A stretch of 64,000 nucleotides of DNA from Bemisia tabaci (taxonomy: Eukaryota > Arthropoda > Insecta > Hemiptera > Aleyrodidae): positions 26,985,577-27,049,576 of the forward strand of contig NC_092800.1 in assembly GCF_918797505.1 (NCBI RefSeq), read 5' to 3'. This document shows positions 11,358 through 21,300 of this stretch, in pieces (the first letter of the stretch is position 1; every line of letters begins with the position of its first letter). The position numbers and the translations under genes were made by a program. The notes beneath the pieces are model-generated. The model made no database searches. It was not told the DNA's origin and saw only the letters and a list, made by a program, of their open reading frames with translations.

Positions 11358-12746
11358 ACACTGTTTCAAGAAGCGGTTCATCAATTCCACTTGATCCCAA
11401 TATCGCCTTCATTTAGGAGTTCTGTAATCCGACCACAAGTCGTCAATTTGAGTTGTATAACTTGAAGGCACTGGCTGTTTAGTGTCTATATCATTGTTAT
11501 TTCGTCCATGGTGGAAAGTTCATCTATGATCAACGGGTAATTACGATTTTGAACCATTGATGAGAAATTCATTTGAACCATTCGTTATTTAAACTGAATG
11601 GAGAATTTGCACGAAAAAATTTTATTGCCTCATTTGAGAGTGCTAAATGAGCTGTCGCGTTCGCAGTATTTTCAAAATTTTCCCTTGAGATGGGAAATTG
11701 TAGAAAAATAGCTTTAAAATTGAAAACATATGCCGCCTCGTGATGTCATCTGGCGACATTTAACATTTAAACACGTGTATTTCAGCAGATAACATTTTTC
11801 TGTCACATTCCCTCCCATTTAGAAACCAAGGATACTCTCGTGCTCAGTTCTCTTAGTCGTTTCATTGTAAACATGAAATTCACCTTTTAGACACCTGCAG
11901 GCCGATGATTGAAATTGATGGACAAAGCTTTAGACAAAGAAGACAATATAAAAGAGGAATGGAGGCAACCCACAAGAAACCCTATACTTAGTCCATCGCT
12001 TTCTCCCTTAGTCTGTACTGTCATACTATGGAAAACGCCGTATGAACCTATAGGCGTTGCCAAATTTCCTTTTATAAAACATACATTTTCTGGTGAACCT
12101 ATGCAGATTTTTTTTCCACTTTCCCAGATAATTTTGTTCCCAATTTTATCTAAGATTCCCGAAAATTTCAAAGAAAAATATTCACAACTTTCCTCAAAAA
12201 TAAATATTTTACCGGAGGAAATTTGGCAACCCACGAATGTTCATACGGCGCTTTTTCTCAGCACGGCAGTGTAGGAACCATCCTTTTCAATCGACAGAAT
12301 TGCTCCATACTCCAAATGTCCTCTCTATCTATGGCTTCATTCCAATAATCAGCCCGCAGCAAAGTCTGTATTACAAGCTGATGTTTTCCTCACCTCCTGA
12401 ACATCAGTTTTGTTCAAATGGTAGACTTGTCCAGAACTTGTGGCGGCGATTTTTTCGAAGACTTGGTAACCAGGATGTTGCGGGTCTCCGCAGTCCCCGG
12501 TCATGACGAAGATGACCTGGGTTTGTTTCCTCTCGATCAGAGGCAGCACCTCGTTGATTCGCTCGTAATCTTTGGAACGGGCGTCGGTGAACACGTAAAC
12601 AAAGGAGTGCGGCCTGCAGGCTTGGAGGGCTAAAATGATGGCGCTGAGAGTCATCTCGGGACAATCGCCACCGCTGAATACTTCTATCTCTTGGAGGCGG
12701 CGCAGGAACTCCTCGTGATCATTGGAGACTGACAGCGGTCCAACGA
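5151..12746 (-). CDS. Hemicentin-like VWA protein, four internal exons (partial gene)
   Basis: The exons, in order of translation, are 12746-12394, 9957-9712, 7183-7033 and 5332-5151. All have GT-AG borders and compatible phases, and splice into one open frame. The product is the second half of a VWA domain followed by the region that follows VWA in hemicentins. Segments include GGDCPEMTL, FVYVFTDARSKDY, QVIFVMTGDCGD and SSGQVYHLNK, then TLKEFTVSVAG, the pattern PDPGIWRVNV, and STGLSNIDFSYGFSVRP ending RPLKG. The order and wording match vertebrate hemicentin-1. Hemicentins are secreted basement-membrane proteins that link adjacent tissues (family knowledge). The first VWA half (MIDAS DxSxS/DxTGS motif) and signal peptide must lie further right and were not found; no Ig exons were found to the left. 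Confidence 0.82.
5333..7032. other. Hemicentin intron with unassigned sequence
   Basis: No coding signal. At 6600-6780 there is a patch of higher GC with GGGCATAAAAGCGGGAG and short ORFs on the plus strand; I cannot tell whether this is a promoter or a repeat. Confidence 0.4.
7033..7183 (-). CDS. Hemicentin-like exon: PDPGIWRV segment
   Basis: 151 nt after a CTCTCGTAG acceptor, ending one base into a Gly codon before GTACCT. It begins QPDPGIWRVNVKS and contains TGLSNIDFSYGFSVRP, the most diagnostic stretch (vertebrate counterpart TGLSTIDFRAGFSRKP). Confidence 0.85.
7341..7592. mobile_element. MITE, CTGCCGTGCTAAGG family, copy 1
   Basis: Terminal inverted repeats CTAACGTGCTAAGGAAAAAC and CTTCCTTAGCACGGCAG bound about 250 bp of AT-rich sequence, flanked on both sides by TA/TATA. 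No coding capacity. The family recurs at 12018-12268, 35828-36080 and as fragments near 52.1-52.6 kb. Confidence 0.9.
7819..8778. mobile_element. Foldback-like element with TIRs CCCTGGTAAAAAT, interrupted
   Basis: Left end CCCTGGTAAAAATAGGCGAT, right end GCCAATTTTTACCAGGG. The interior is rich in GGCTATA/TATAGCC words. A segment of about 75 bp (ACTTTATCG ... AAGAAATTGTGT) occurs twice, near 7999 and 8618, either side of about 545 bp of unrelated sequence, so the element is either interrupted by an insertion or made of two overlapping partial copies. Confidence 0.7.
8088..8615. mobile_element. Insert inside the 7.8-8.8 kb element, with a GC-rich hairpin
   Basis: Contains an inverted repeat around GGGATACTTCACGCA/TGCGTGAAGTATCCC flanked by GCGCC words. 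The AATGCGTGAAGTAT and TTGTAGGCGC words recur at 10370-10510, so it is a dispersed family. Confidence 0.6.
8890..9290. repeat. Degenerate tandem ATCGCGATTTTAT-type repeat
   Basis: Dozens of imperfect copies of words such as AAAATCGCGA and TTATCG in both orientations. The same type of sequence recurs at 45165-45370. Confidence 0.75.
9712..9957 (-). CDS. Hemicentin-like exon: post-VWA segment
   Basis: 82 codons, phase 0 at both ends, acceptor GCCACAG and donor GTGAGT. It starts VLNFVRVSLQSHKVNLL and contains LPVDQTLKEFTVSVAG and LLDLENVKILNVK, matching the hemicentin segment with SLKEVTVSLSG and the later KVVNVKEP stretch. Confidence 0.85.
10042..10846. mobile_element. Non-autonomous hAT-like element with 8-bp TSD
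   Basis: Left end CAGGGCCGTATTTACC; right end reads (reverse complement) CAAGGCCGGATTAAGAGG. The flanks are TATAGGGC on the left and CATAGGGC on the right, an 8-bp target duplication with one mismatch, as expected for hAT transposition. The interior includes CCATGGGCCGC blocks near both ends and a 22-codon-scale direct repeat around AATGCGTGAAGTATTC. No transposase. Confidence 0.85.
11322..11356. repeat. Poly(A) run
   Basis: About 35 consecutive A, in a hemicentin intron. I could not recognise a retroelement body attached to it. Confidence 0.9.
12018..12268. mobile_element. MITE, CTGCCGTGCTAAGG family, copy 2
   Basis: Same family as 7341-7592, with diverged ends (CTGTCATACTATGG and TCTCAGCACGGCAG) and the same internal words (AACGCCGTATGAAC, GTTGCCAAATTTCC). 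The two opposite-strand ORFs of 115-121 codons found here are produced by the repeat. Confidence 0.88.
12394..12746 (-). CDS. Hemicentin-like exon: C-terminal half of VWA domain
   Basis: 117 codons after a TTTTTTCAG acceptor; the first two bases complete a split codon, and the exon ends VQE before GTGAGG. It contains the FTDARSKDY strand-loop and the CPEMTL helix, typical of hemicentin VWA. A MITE ends only about 125 bp downstream of its donor. Confidence 0.85.
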
Positions 12747-13016
12747 CTGAAAAAAGGGGGAAAAGGAAATTTATTCGAAATCCATGTCTGCTGGTACAAA
12801 GGACGATCATTTTGGTCAGGGGGTTACTTTTATTTGCCATTTTCACTTGCTTTCAGTAGTTGAATTAAGTTTTCTGCGCAGCGGGCTAATTATTGAAATT
12901 GATAGACAAGGTGACAGACAAAGAAGACGTGAGAAAATGGAGCGATCCTGTTGGTTGAACTGGGTGGTTATAATGGACAAAGGGGATAAGTAATAGATTA
13001 ACTAACGTCAACAGGG

Positions 13017-13108
13017 GCGTAGCTAGGAAATTTTTCTGGGGGTGGGGGGGGGGCATGGGACCACCTCTCGTGGTGAAGAGAGCGGGGGGTGGGTGAGGAA
13101 TGGAGGAT
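13017..13108. repeat. GGGGCGTAGCTAGG-type repeat end next to the transposon
   Basis: Starts AGGGGCGTAGCTAGGAAATT and continues into a G-rich tract. A reverse-oriented related end (CCCCAGAAAATTCCTAGTTC) lies near 31990. The large transposon has inserted into or beside it. Confidence 0.6.
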
Positions 13109-13649
13109 CCCTAGGGTGCGTCAAAAAAAATGAAAGTCTGAAATGTTGCGCTCCCCAGGCGGCAATCGATGACGTTTGGTAAAAAAACGTTTTTGCCAAA
13201 TTTTGGGCTAATTTCAACCATTTTAAATGGTGCCAACGGTCAATTTTGTGGTGAAATTCTGGTTTTTCGACTTAGACCACGATTTTATACAAAAAACCCG
13301 ATTTTACGCTGAAATCGTGCGTTTACGGGCAAAATGCCACATAACTCAAGTTGTAGAGGATGAAATTTCACTCTAGAAAAACGTCTTTTCAAACAAAAAA
13401 AATCAAATCTGACAGGCAAAACGCACTCCGGTATTTTATTTTTTGGTCCTCAGAATTTCTGAGGCCTTACAAAGCACCGCTATTAAAGACTCAATCCTTA
13501 CCAAATTGAATCGAAAATGGGTATAAATGAACTGTAGGTAAGTGCTAAGGATACACATGTCATCAGAACATCCTCTGTTTTAAAAAAACGTCCCATTTTT
13601 TTACGCATTTCTCAAAAAAGTATACGACCCGAAAAGCAGGATACTGAAA
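13109..13649 (+). repeat. Left 541-bp terminal inverted repeat
   Basis: Mirror of 17790-18330. Transcripts or single strands crossing both would form a 541-bp hairpin. Confidence 0.93.
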
Positions 13650-13708
13650 AAAATGACCCTGAAAGATACTAAAACTTTACAGGCCGTGCAAGTATTATGT
13701 AAGCCACA

Positions 13709-13731
13709 GGGGGGGGGGGGGGGGGGGGGGT
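13709..13731. repeat. Poly(G) run inside the transposon
   Basis: About 20 consecutive G just inside the left terminal repeat. Confidence 0.9.
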
Positions 13732-14130
13732 CGAGCCCAGATGTAAGCCTTTCACTTGGAAAAAAAAGAGAATATTCTCCCATAAAAGTCAATTTTGTGG
13801 CTATTTTTCAGTTATCTACGTTATCTTTGGAGAAAATTAATTGGAAGGAGGAAGAGTCAAGTTATGCTCATGTAATTCAAAAGGGCGCGGATGGGTTGGC
13901 TCACTGATGGCCTTAAGGGGAGGGGGTGGGGTTAAGTTGAACAAAATGGCTTACTTAATACTTAAATGGACTCTAAAGTATTGACAGACGTAAGAGTAAA
14001 TTGACTTTAGATCAGAGTACCCACTTTAGATGAAAAATAAAACACATCATCGCTCTCATGGTATGAGAAGATTAAAATAACGTTACAGAAGGTTGCCGAA
14101 ATTCACTTTTTTTCAGAAAAGTGGACTTCA

Positions 14131-14258
14131 TTTGGACGTATTTCTGCCAAACGAAACTACATGCATTACGACATGAGTCCTGAGACCCGTAAGAATATGT
14201 GCATAACCGGGCTCACGTCATAATGCACATAGCTCCGTTTGATAGAAATAGTCCATTT
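14131..14258. repeat. Foldback MITE, TTGGACGTA family, within the transposon
   Basis: TTTGGACGTATTTCTGCC is mirrored by GATAGAAATAGTCC. The same family is better preserved at 51675-51804. It appears to be nested inside the 5.2-kb element. Confidence 0.65.
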
Positions 14259-14556
14259 ATTTCTCTTAAACTGATGTTGTTTTATTATTTTCAGTAGTCC
14301 TCAATTATGTTTTTATGTGGTTGACTGCAGATATTCGGTACGTTCATTTTTTTGCATAATTTTTAAACATACTAAAGTGGGTATATTTCAACAAAACTTA
14401 GGGGAATTTTCCTCCGCAGCATATCGAAGAGGAGCGGCACATGAAAGAAAAAGTTATCGTGTACTTCAATGTATGATATATTGCGTTCGAAAAAAAGGAT
14501 ATCCAGTAAGTAATAGTGCAGAACAAATTTTTGGACACAATTTTTGAGTGAGGTGC

Positions 14557-17205
14557 CTACAACAAAAATGTCTTCCTTGCTGAGGGATACTTTTTCAAAT
14601 TCTCTGTGACAGTAAGGAGTAGAAATTGCTTTTGGTCTTCCTTCGATGTTATTGCATTGTTGAAAGCCGTCATTAATGCCACCGATCTCTCGGCGGCATC
14701 ATTGACGACTTTCATACTCTTTACGATTTTACAAGCTGCATTATAATTTTCTAGCTGACTCCATTCGGAAGGATGGGAGTTGAGGAAATCCTTAGGGATA
14801 TTCAGTAGATTAAAAAAATTGTGCGTGTTGGAAGTTACGAAATTTTCCAATGAGATGTTTTTCTTCCTTCTCAATAAGTTAATGTCAAGCGATGCTTTCC
14901 TTGGAGGACTAGTTGTTGAGCTCTCTTTTTCCATGGCCTTCACCATGCGAATTTTTGTTTTGAAGGGGACCCGCTCATCAAAAAATGCAAAAGCTACCAA
15001 TTCTTCGGACAGATACCATAGATGATTGAGTAACTTTTCTAAAGCAGCTGTAGAAATAGGAAGGTTTATTTTTTCATAAGCCAAAAGACTCGATAACAAA
15101 TCACAGTCATTTTTTGGCGCCATTGCCCCCGACGGCGATTGGAACCAATACTTTACGTATATACAAACAATGAAAGTGCAAATGTCTTTAATATGACCTA
15201 ACAGTTCTTTGGACATAGTTAATTGTTTCTGAAACATATACATTTTTAAAATATATAAAGCCTTCGCCATCCAGCGGGCATTTGATACTGCTCCAGGTCT
15301 TCTGAATCGTACTCCTCTCTCTGGTGTTGCTCCGCAAAATATGATCACAAGTTCTAGAAGCTCTCTGTAATCTTCTCTATGTTTATGTTTCTAGAAACAA
15401 ACAATACAAAACAGCATCGATGAATTTGTTATTAAGAATACAGGCCCTCAGCATTACACGTGCGCACAGATGCCTGCACGTAAATACTTAACAAAAAGAG
15501 AGAAAATTATGTGTGTTAAACTATGGTTGAACTGATGAAACTTGACGCACGACTCGTGATTTGCTACTTCCTACAATTAAAATTAAAGAGGAAGATGTTT
15601 TCTAAGTAAAAAAAATGACGTCATCAAAAGCAACGGGTAAATATTGAACTTGATTGATCGAGATACAAGGTCACTTACGTCAATAACGATCTTTAAACTT
15701 TAAAAATTAAAAAACTTGGCCAAAAGAAGAAAAAATGTTAATGTATTTTAGTGAAAACTCACCGAAAGTTGCTCGAAACAGAAGTTTAAAAGTTCTGTCT
15801 TGATAGGCTGCACATTTTCAAGAATGTCAGGGTCGTCTAGGGCCGTCGTATAGGTGCTTGGATTGATATCCTCCCACTTGTCACGGAAGTTGGTAAAAAT
15901 AGGATTTTCAGGTTGGTTCCTCTTGCCTATGCGAGAAGTGACTGCAGCATCGAGAAGGAGTTCAGAAACATGATGACGACAAGCACAATATAAGAGACGT
16001 TTACCTAAGATTCGCTCCGTACAGACACAAGAACCACTTTTAACTCCAGTGTTTGAGGACGTGGTATCAAAGCATATAGATTTGACTTGCTCCTCTATAT
16101 TCCACTCCCGAACAGTTTGGCAAATTGCCTCAGCTATAAAGATACCTTTGCCAGAGGGCAATGCAGGTACACTTAAAAGTTGATCAATGTTGTGACCTGT
16201 GACTAAAATTGGTAATCGGTCAACCTTTTTCTTACCACCCATCAATGGAGGTAGAAGTTTGCCATCTACATGTATTGTGAGAGGCACGTCAGGATTAAAG
16301 TTCTTTTGAATTCGTTGAGCAGAATTTTTTCTTAGCTCAGCTCTTCTTCGTCTCACAGATGCCTCGCTAACAGTTAGAGTCTTCACATCAACACCCATTG
16401 ATTTAGCGGTTTTTGCGATGAGAAAAGTGGCGTTTCGATTGGAGGTTCTCGTGCGATCTAAAGTTGAACTCAATTCCTCGTCTAATATTTGCAACCGCTT
16501 TCTCTTGGGCGATTGTAACTTAGACTCAAAAACACTTCCTTGAGATGACGGTTTAGAATCTTGTGAAGACGATCCTGACAATATAATTTTTTCAGAGAGT
16601 CTCTTAGCATATGCTTCGGCTTTTTGCTTTTGTCTTTCTTCCCGAAGGGTACGCTTCTTTTTTTTCATCTGCTTCCGTGCAGCTTCAAGTTCATTTGACG
16701 CAAGATATCTTCTATCAGCATATCCTTCACCTGGTAATTCTTCCTGTAACACTTGTTTATCCACCTTTTTTTCCTTTTTTTGCGAGTTTTGATTTTCCCT
16801 TCTAGCTTTTTCTTTTTCAGACAGCAAATATGGCCTGTCCTCTACGCTCATACACGCTAAAGCATCAGAACTGTCAATTTCAAATAAATGGTGTAAACTG
16901 TTCGTAAAAGCTGCTTCATACTTCGACGCATTTTTCTTATTTACGATTCGTTGAATATTCCTGTATTCTTGGTACAGCTGTATCAATTTTTTTTTGCACT
17001 TGTCCTTTCTTAATGTGGGACTTCGAGCCTTAACCCAAAAAGGTATCACTCTGTCAATGACATTTTCCACACTTTGTGACAGATATTGTTTTTTAACATT
17101 AAGTTCGTACAGTAAATTACTGAGCACTTGCCCTCTAGACGGATACTTTTCGGCAGTAATTTCCGATTTAGGCTCTAAAAGCTTCGCATACTTCTTTATT
17201 CGCAT
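14557..17205 (-). CDS. Transposase, DDE/RNase-H-like, two exons
   Basis: Exon 1 is 17205-15763 (481 codons) and exon 2 is 15390-14557 (277 codons plus stop); the intron of 372 nt has GTGAGT and TTTGTTTCTAG ends. The protein is about 758 aa. Residues 1-250 are basic, with coiled-coil-like KKEKK and KKKKR stretches, as in a DNA-binding region. The catalytic candidates are Asp314 (HVDGK), Asp380 (CFDTTSSNTG), the CRHH motif at 409-412, and a C-terminal Glu near 715 in NDAAERSVAL. A conserved Trp lies in ARWMAKALY. This D, D, C-H, E order is that of hAT/Kolobok/P-like transposases with a helical insertion before the Glu. It belongs to a family of uncharacterised proteins I recall from arthropods and cnidarians; the superfamily is uncertain. 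Met at 17205 is the first ATG; an acceptor-like TTTAG just upstream could add an earlier exon. Confidence 0.85.
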
Positions 17206-17789
17206 CTTTAATCGCACTATTCCGCAATCCGATATCTAAATTTAAAACTGCACGTTCACTGTGTAATGATCTTTAAATTGCTTGCTGCATCTTAATTTGC
17301 ACTCTATTGCCACTTCTCGATCAAATAAAGAAACTCACACACTATTGCGCGAAAGAGAACGTCAGCGACACCAAGACTGAGGGCACAAAATATCGGAGGG
17401 GTACTGAAGGTGCCTAGCTGTTCACCCGTCTGCGGTTTCAAGGCGTTATACGTAAGAACAGTTGATTGGCCGCTCAGGCGACTGGCGGGGAAAGTGGTGG
17501 GGATAGCTTCATCTTCGTTGACCTTGAAGTCGAAAAATATTCTCCCGCCCCGCTGGTGTGTTTAAAACTCCTCGAGACTAGGCATGTATGCAACTGGTCA
17601 GACATTCGCGCGGCGCACCGCGGCGGAAGGATTGCGCTGCAGTTATAGTGACTTGGACAGACGGTTTTCATCTCCACCATTTCGTCCACTTCTTCTCCTT
17701 CTTACTAAAACGTTCGATTTTTCATCTGAAGAAAATTGACTCGAACCTCTATTAGTATCTTAACTTACCAACTATGTCGAAGGCAATAA

Positions 17790-18330
17790 TTTCAGTATCC
17801 TGCTTTTCGGGTCGTATACTTTTTTGAGAAATGCGTAAAAAAATGGGACGTTTTTTTAAAACAGAGGATGTTCTGATGACATGTGTATCCTTAGCACTTA
17901 CCTACAGTTCATTTATACCCATTTTCGATTCAATTTGGTAAGGATTGAGTCTTTAATAGCGGTGCTTTGTAAGGCCTCAGAAATTCTGAGGACCAAAAAA
18001 TAAAATACCGGAGTGCGTTTTGCCTGTCAGATTTGATTTTTTTTGTTTGAAAAGACGTTTTTCTAGAGTGAAATTTCATCCTCTACAACTTGAGTTATGT
18101 GGCATTTTGCCCGTAAACGCACGATTTCAGCGTAAAATCGGGTTTTTTGTATAAAATCGTGGTCTAAGTCGAAAAACCAGAATTTCACCACAAAATTGAC
18201 CGTTGGCACCATTTAAAATGGTTGAAATTAGCCCAAAATTTGGCAAAAACGTTTTTTTACCAAACGTCATCGATTGCCGCCTGGGGAGCGCAACATTTCA
18301 GACTTTCATTTTTTTTGACGCACCCTAGGG
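17790..18330 (-). repeat. Right 541-bp terminal inverted repeat
   Basis: Reverse complement of 13109-13649, including an identical ORF start beginning MKLAQNLAKTF in both copies; this is an effect of the repeat, not a gene. Confidence 0.93.
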
Positions 18331-21300
18331 TCACAGCAAGGGTCAGGAAGAACCTGGAAAGTCAAGGAGAAGGTGAACAGTTTTTTCGTTTTTCTTATAG
18401 AAAGCTGCATGACTTGACATTTTAGGTTCGATTGGTCTTTTGACCAAAATAAGTATCACTTCGTCCGTTGAATTATCAAGTTTTTTCCCCTATTATTCGC
18501 TGCAGGATACTGTCAATTGAATAATATCGATCTAATGTATGTTATTATATGCTCAATACACTCTAAACCACATATTTTACGATAGCTGGTTTAAACTGCC
18601 TGTCGATATTTTTAGGAGGGGAACATCACTTCTGTACTCACCTTTTATCCTAACTTTTTCTGTTTTCAATTTATTTTTTATTTTCTATATTCCAATGTTA
18701 AAATGCCTGTGTAACAAGTTTACCGACAAGATTAAATCGGAATCAGCGCAACTACACCAGACACTGCCCAAGTTTCTCTGATATGCTATTCTTGGAACAA
18801 AGAACCATGCGACAATTATAATTTCGTAAGGACAATCTTCTTGATCACAATTTTAATGACATTAATAAATAAAACATGAAAAAAAGTATGCAAGAAGGAA
18901 TGCGTTGAGGTTATTACGGTTAAATCTGGACTTCATTTTGCAATTAAGAACCACAATTTCTGGCTAATCTGTAAAAACACTTATATACATACGGAAACAA
19001 GTGGTAAATACGTTGTTTCTAAACTGAGACAGAAATCGTAGTTCCTAATCGTAAAATGCAGTCCATCTGTTTGAATATCATTTTGTATTCATCAGGAATA
19101 TTTGTTAGTAATTTTTATTTCATAATTTAAGTTTTTATAGTTGATGATGATAATGTTTTCTTATTTTGAATAAATATATTTGTATTGTTGGTTAAAAGAA
19201 AAAGAAAGAAACGTCTCTTTTTTGGTTCAAACTTGATACCTTTCTATAAAACTCGGTCCAGCTCAGTCACCAGTCAACAAGATATGCACAAGAGCAGTGA
19301 AAAGATGATTTGTGGCCAAATTATTTTTATGAAGTGAGGTTTAGAGAGGTTGTTCTATCTCTGATTAGATTTTGACATTGAATGTATCATTCCCGAAAAC
19401 TGGATCATATCTAAGAGGAAACAGAAAAGCCTCTTTTAAAGGTTTAAAAAAGATTGACTACCTTTGATTTCAGTGTAAATGTCTAGTTCAGATTCAAATT
19501 CAAGGCTTGCATGGCTCTAGATCTCCCACCGTACATATTTTGAACAACTCCTTTAAGTTCCACCTCGTTTCTGGATAAAGGATTTTCAGCTTATAAGAGA
19601 GGATATTTAGAACATAGAGAAATAAAAGAAAAGATGGATTTTCTTTGCTTAGAGCAAATGGTGTAATCATAATAAAATAAATATAAATTCTAAGAATAGA
19701 TAAACTACATACAAACATTTAGAAACTGAATACAAAATCACATGTTTAAGCATACATAAGTAGCAAGATATAGAAATACAACTTTAAATAAAATTTAGAT
19801 GAAAATTTAGGAGGGATACAATTTAGAAATCTTTGGTCAATAGTACATATGTGAAGATTTCAAAAGGAAAAATGGAAACTTTAGAGGAAAATTAAAGGAC
19901 CAATTCAGTTACTAGATCAGTGGCTAGGAATCACAGCGAACAAAATGAAATGCCGGAAAAAATTGCAAACAATTTATTCTTAAATCATTAATACTCAAAA
20001 GTCTAATTATAAATAAATTAAATGTATGAGGAAGTAAATTAATGGCAGCAACTTCTCTGCAAATTGGTAATTAGTGCTCCAAATTATTGTTCTTCAGATG
20101 TTCAACTTGAAACGAATTCGGTACCATGTTTTGGAAGTATGTGAATGGAATGCTTAAATATCTTAAGAAAGTGATGAACCACAGAACAAGTTTAAATGCC
20201 TTTAAGACTAACCTAACTAAACATGAAAAATTAAAATCAAAAGAAACATTAATGGTAAACATAAAAGAACTAATGAGAATGAAAAGCTGACTGGAGGATA
20301 TTATGCACTTAAATGTACCAAGAAGGCAACAAATTAGAACGTATGTCTTGTATTTGTATTCTCTGAAATCAGCACTAAATTGACAAAAAGACTACATTAT
20401 TTCATATTATATTCTGTATGGCCTTCTGAAGAAGATGAACTTTTAAGATCGAACTTTCTACATGCCAATCTGGAAAAAAGCAGGGCTGAACAGTGAATTT
20501 TTGGCATTTGCACGCCCACTACCCAATGGAAGTTTTGCAACACCTAGTAGGCAATTGAGGAGAGCTTGTGATTCCCCCAGACCGGAAAGATAAGACCACA
20601 TAGACAGCAACAGCTCTACACTTCCATTTAAAAACTCAGATTTGAAGGTGTACATATTCTTTTTTCAGTCCTCCTTTCCTGGACACTGCTACACAGAAAG
20701 TTAGATTTAAAAGCCTATCAGACTCAGGCTTTCTTCCATGTAAGGAACATCACATCAAATAATACTAATACTAAAGGCCTAGATACTCGCAGCGATTAAT
20801 CGCCATGTGTATCTTCGCCTTGAGCCAGCCTATAATTTCTTGGTATTCCTAATGAAGTCCTTTCCTCCAGCTTCAGTAACGAGAGTAAAGTAATAAATAA
20901 AAAGTATTATCTAGCTAGAAATGAAGAGATTTAACTCGAACAATTGAATTAAATATTAATTTACAGCAAAATAATATAATGTTTCACTTAGCAGAGGGAG
21001 GCAGATTATATCATCTTAAGAGATTGAGTCCATTTCATTAACCTAATTCAAAATAGGAGACACTAAGGAGAGGATTGTGCTAATTACTACAGGAAAAAAA
21101 ACACAATCATACGTAATACGTATGCTTCAAGCTTAGGTCAAAAACATTCAACAGTTCAACACGTTCACTGCCGATAAGGTTACAGGCAGCCTCCAAAGGA
21201 AATTTTCATTGAAAGTTCAATTTTGCTACATATTAAAACCTCTTAATTCTATTTTGGCCTCTAGGAATGTGCAGGGGTCACTCATGACTGAAGGTGCGCA

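Larger units (their letters stand above)
13109..18330. mobile_element. 5.2-kb DNA transposon with 541-bp terminal inverted repeats
   Basis: The left end (CCCTAGGGTGCGTCAAAAAA) and right end are reverse complements over about 541 bp (13109-13649 and 17790-18330), nearly without mismatches. The extreme ends sit in CCCTAGGG on both sides. This fits a TA duplication with an element starting GGGTGCGTC, or a CCTAGG target; the sequence alone cannot decide. Between the repeats lies one minus-strand transposase gene in two exons. The near identity of the repeats and the intact frame suggest recent insertion. It lies upstream of the visible hemicentin exons, on the same side as their missing N-terminus. 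Confidence 0.93.

Noticed and set aside
11887..12274. Opposite-strand ORFs of 115 and 121 codons
   Set aside because: They cover the MITE at 12018-12268 and mirror each other through its inverted structure.
12404..12664. Alternative-frame ORFs over the hemicentin exon
   Set aside because: Shadows of the real VWA exon frame at 12394-12746, which alone matches a protein family.
18222..18425. ORFs starting MKLAQNLAKTF at 18222 and at 13217
   Set aside because: Identical because both lie in the transposon's terminal inverted repeats; they diverge as soon as the repeat ends.
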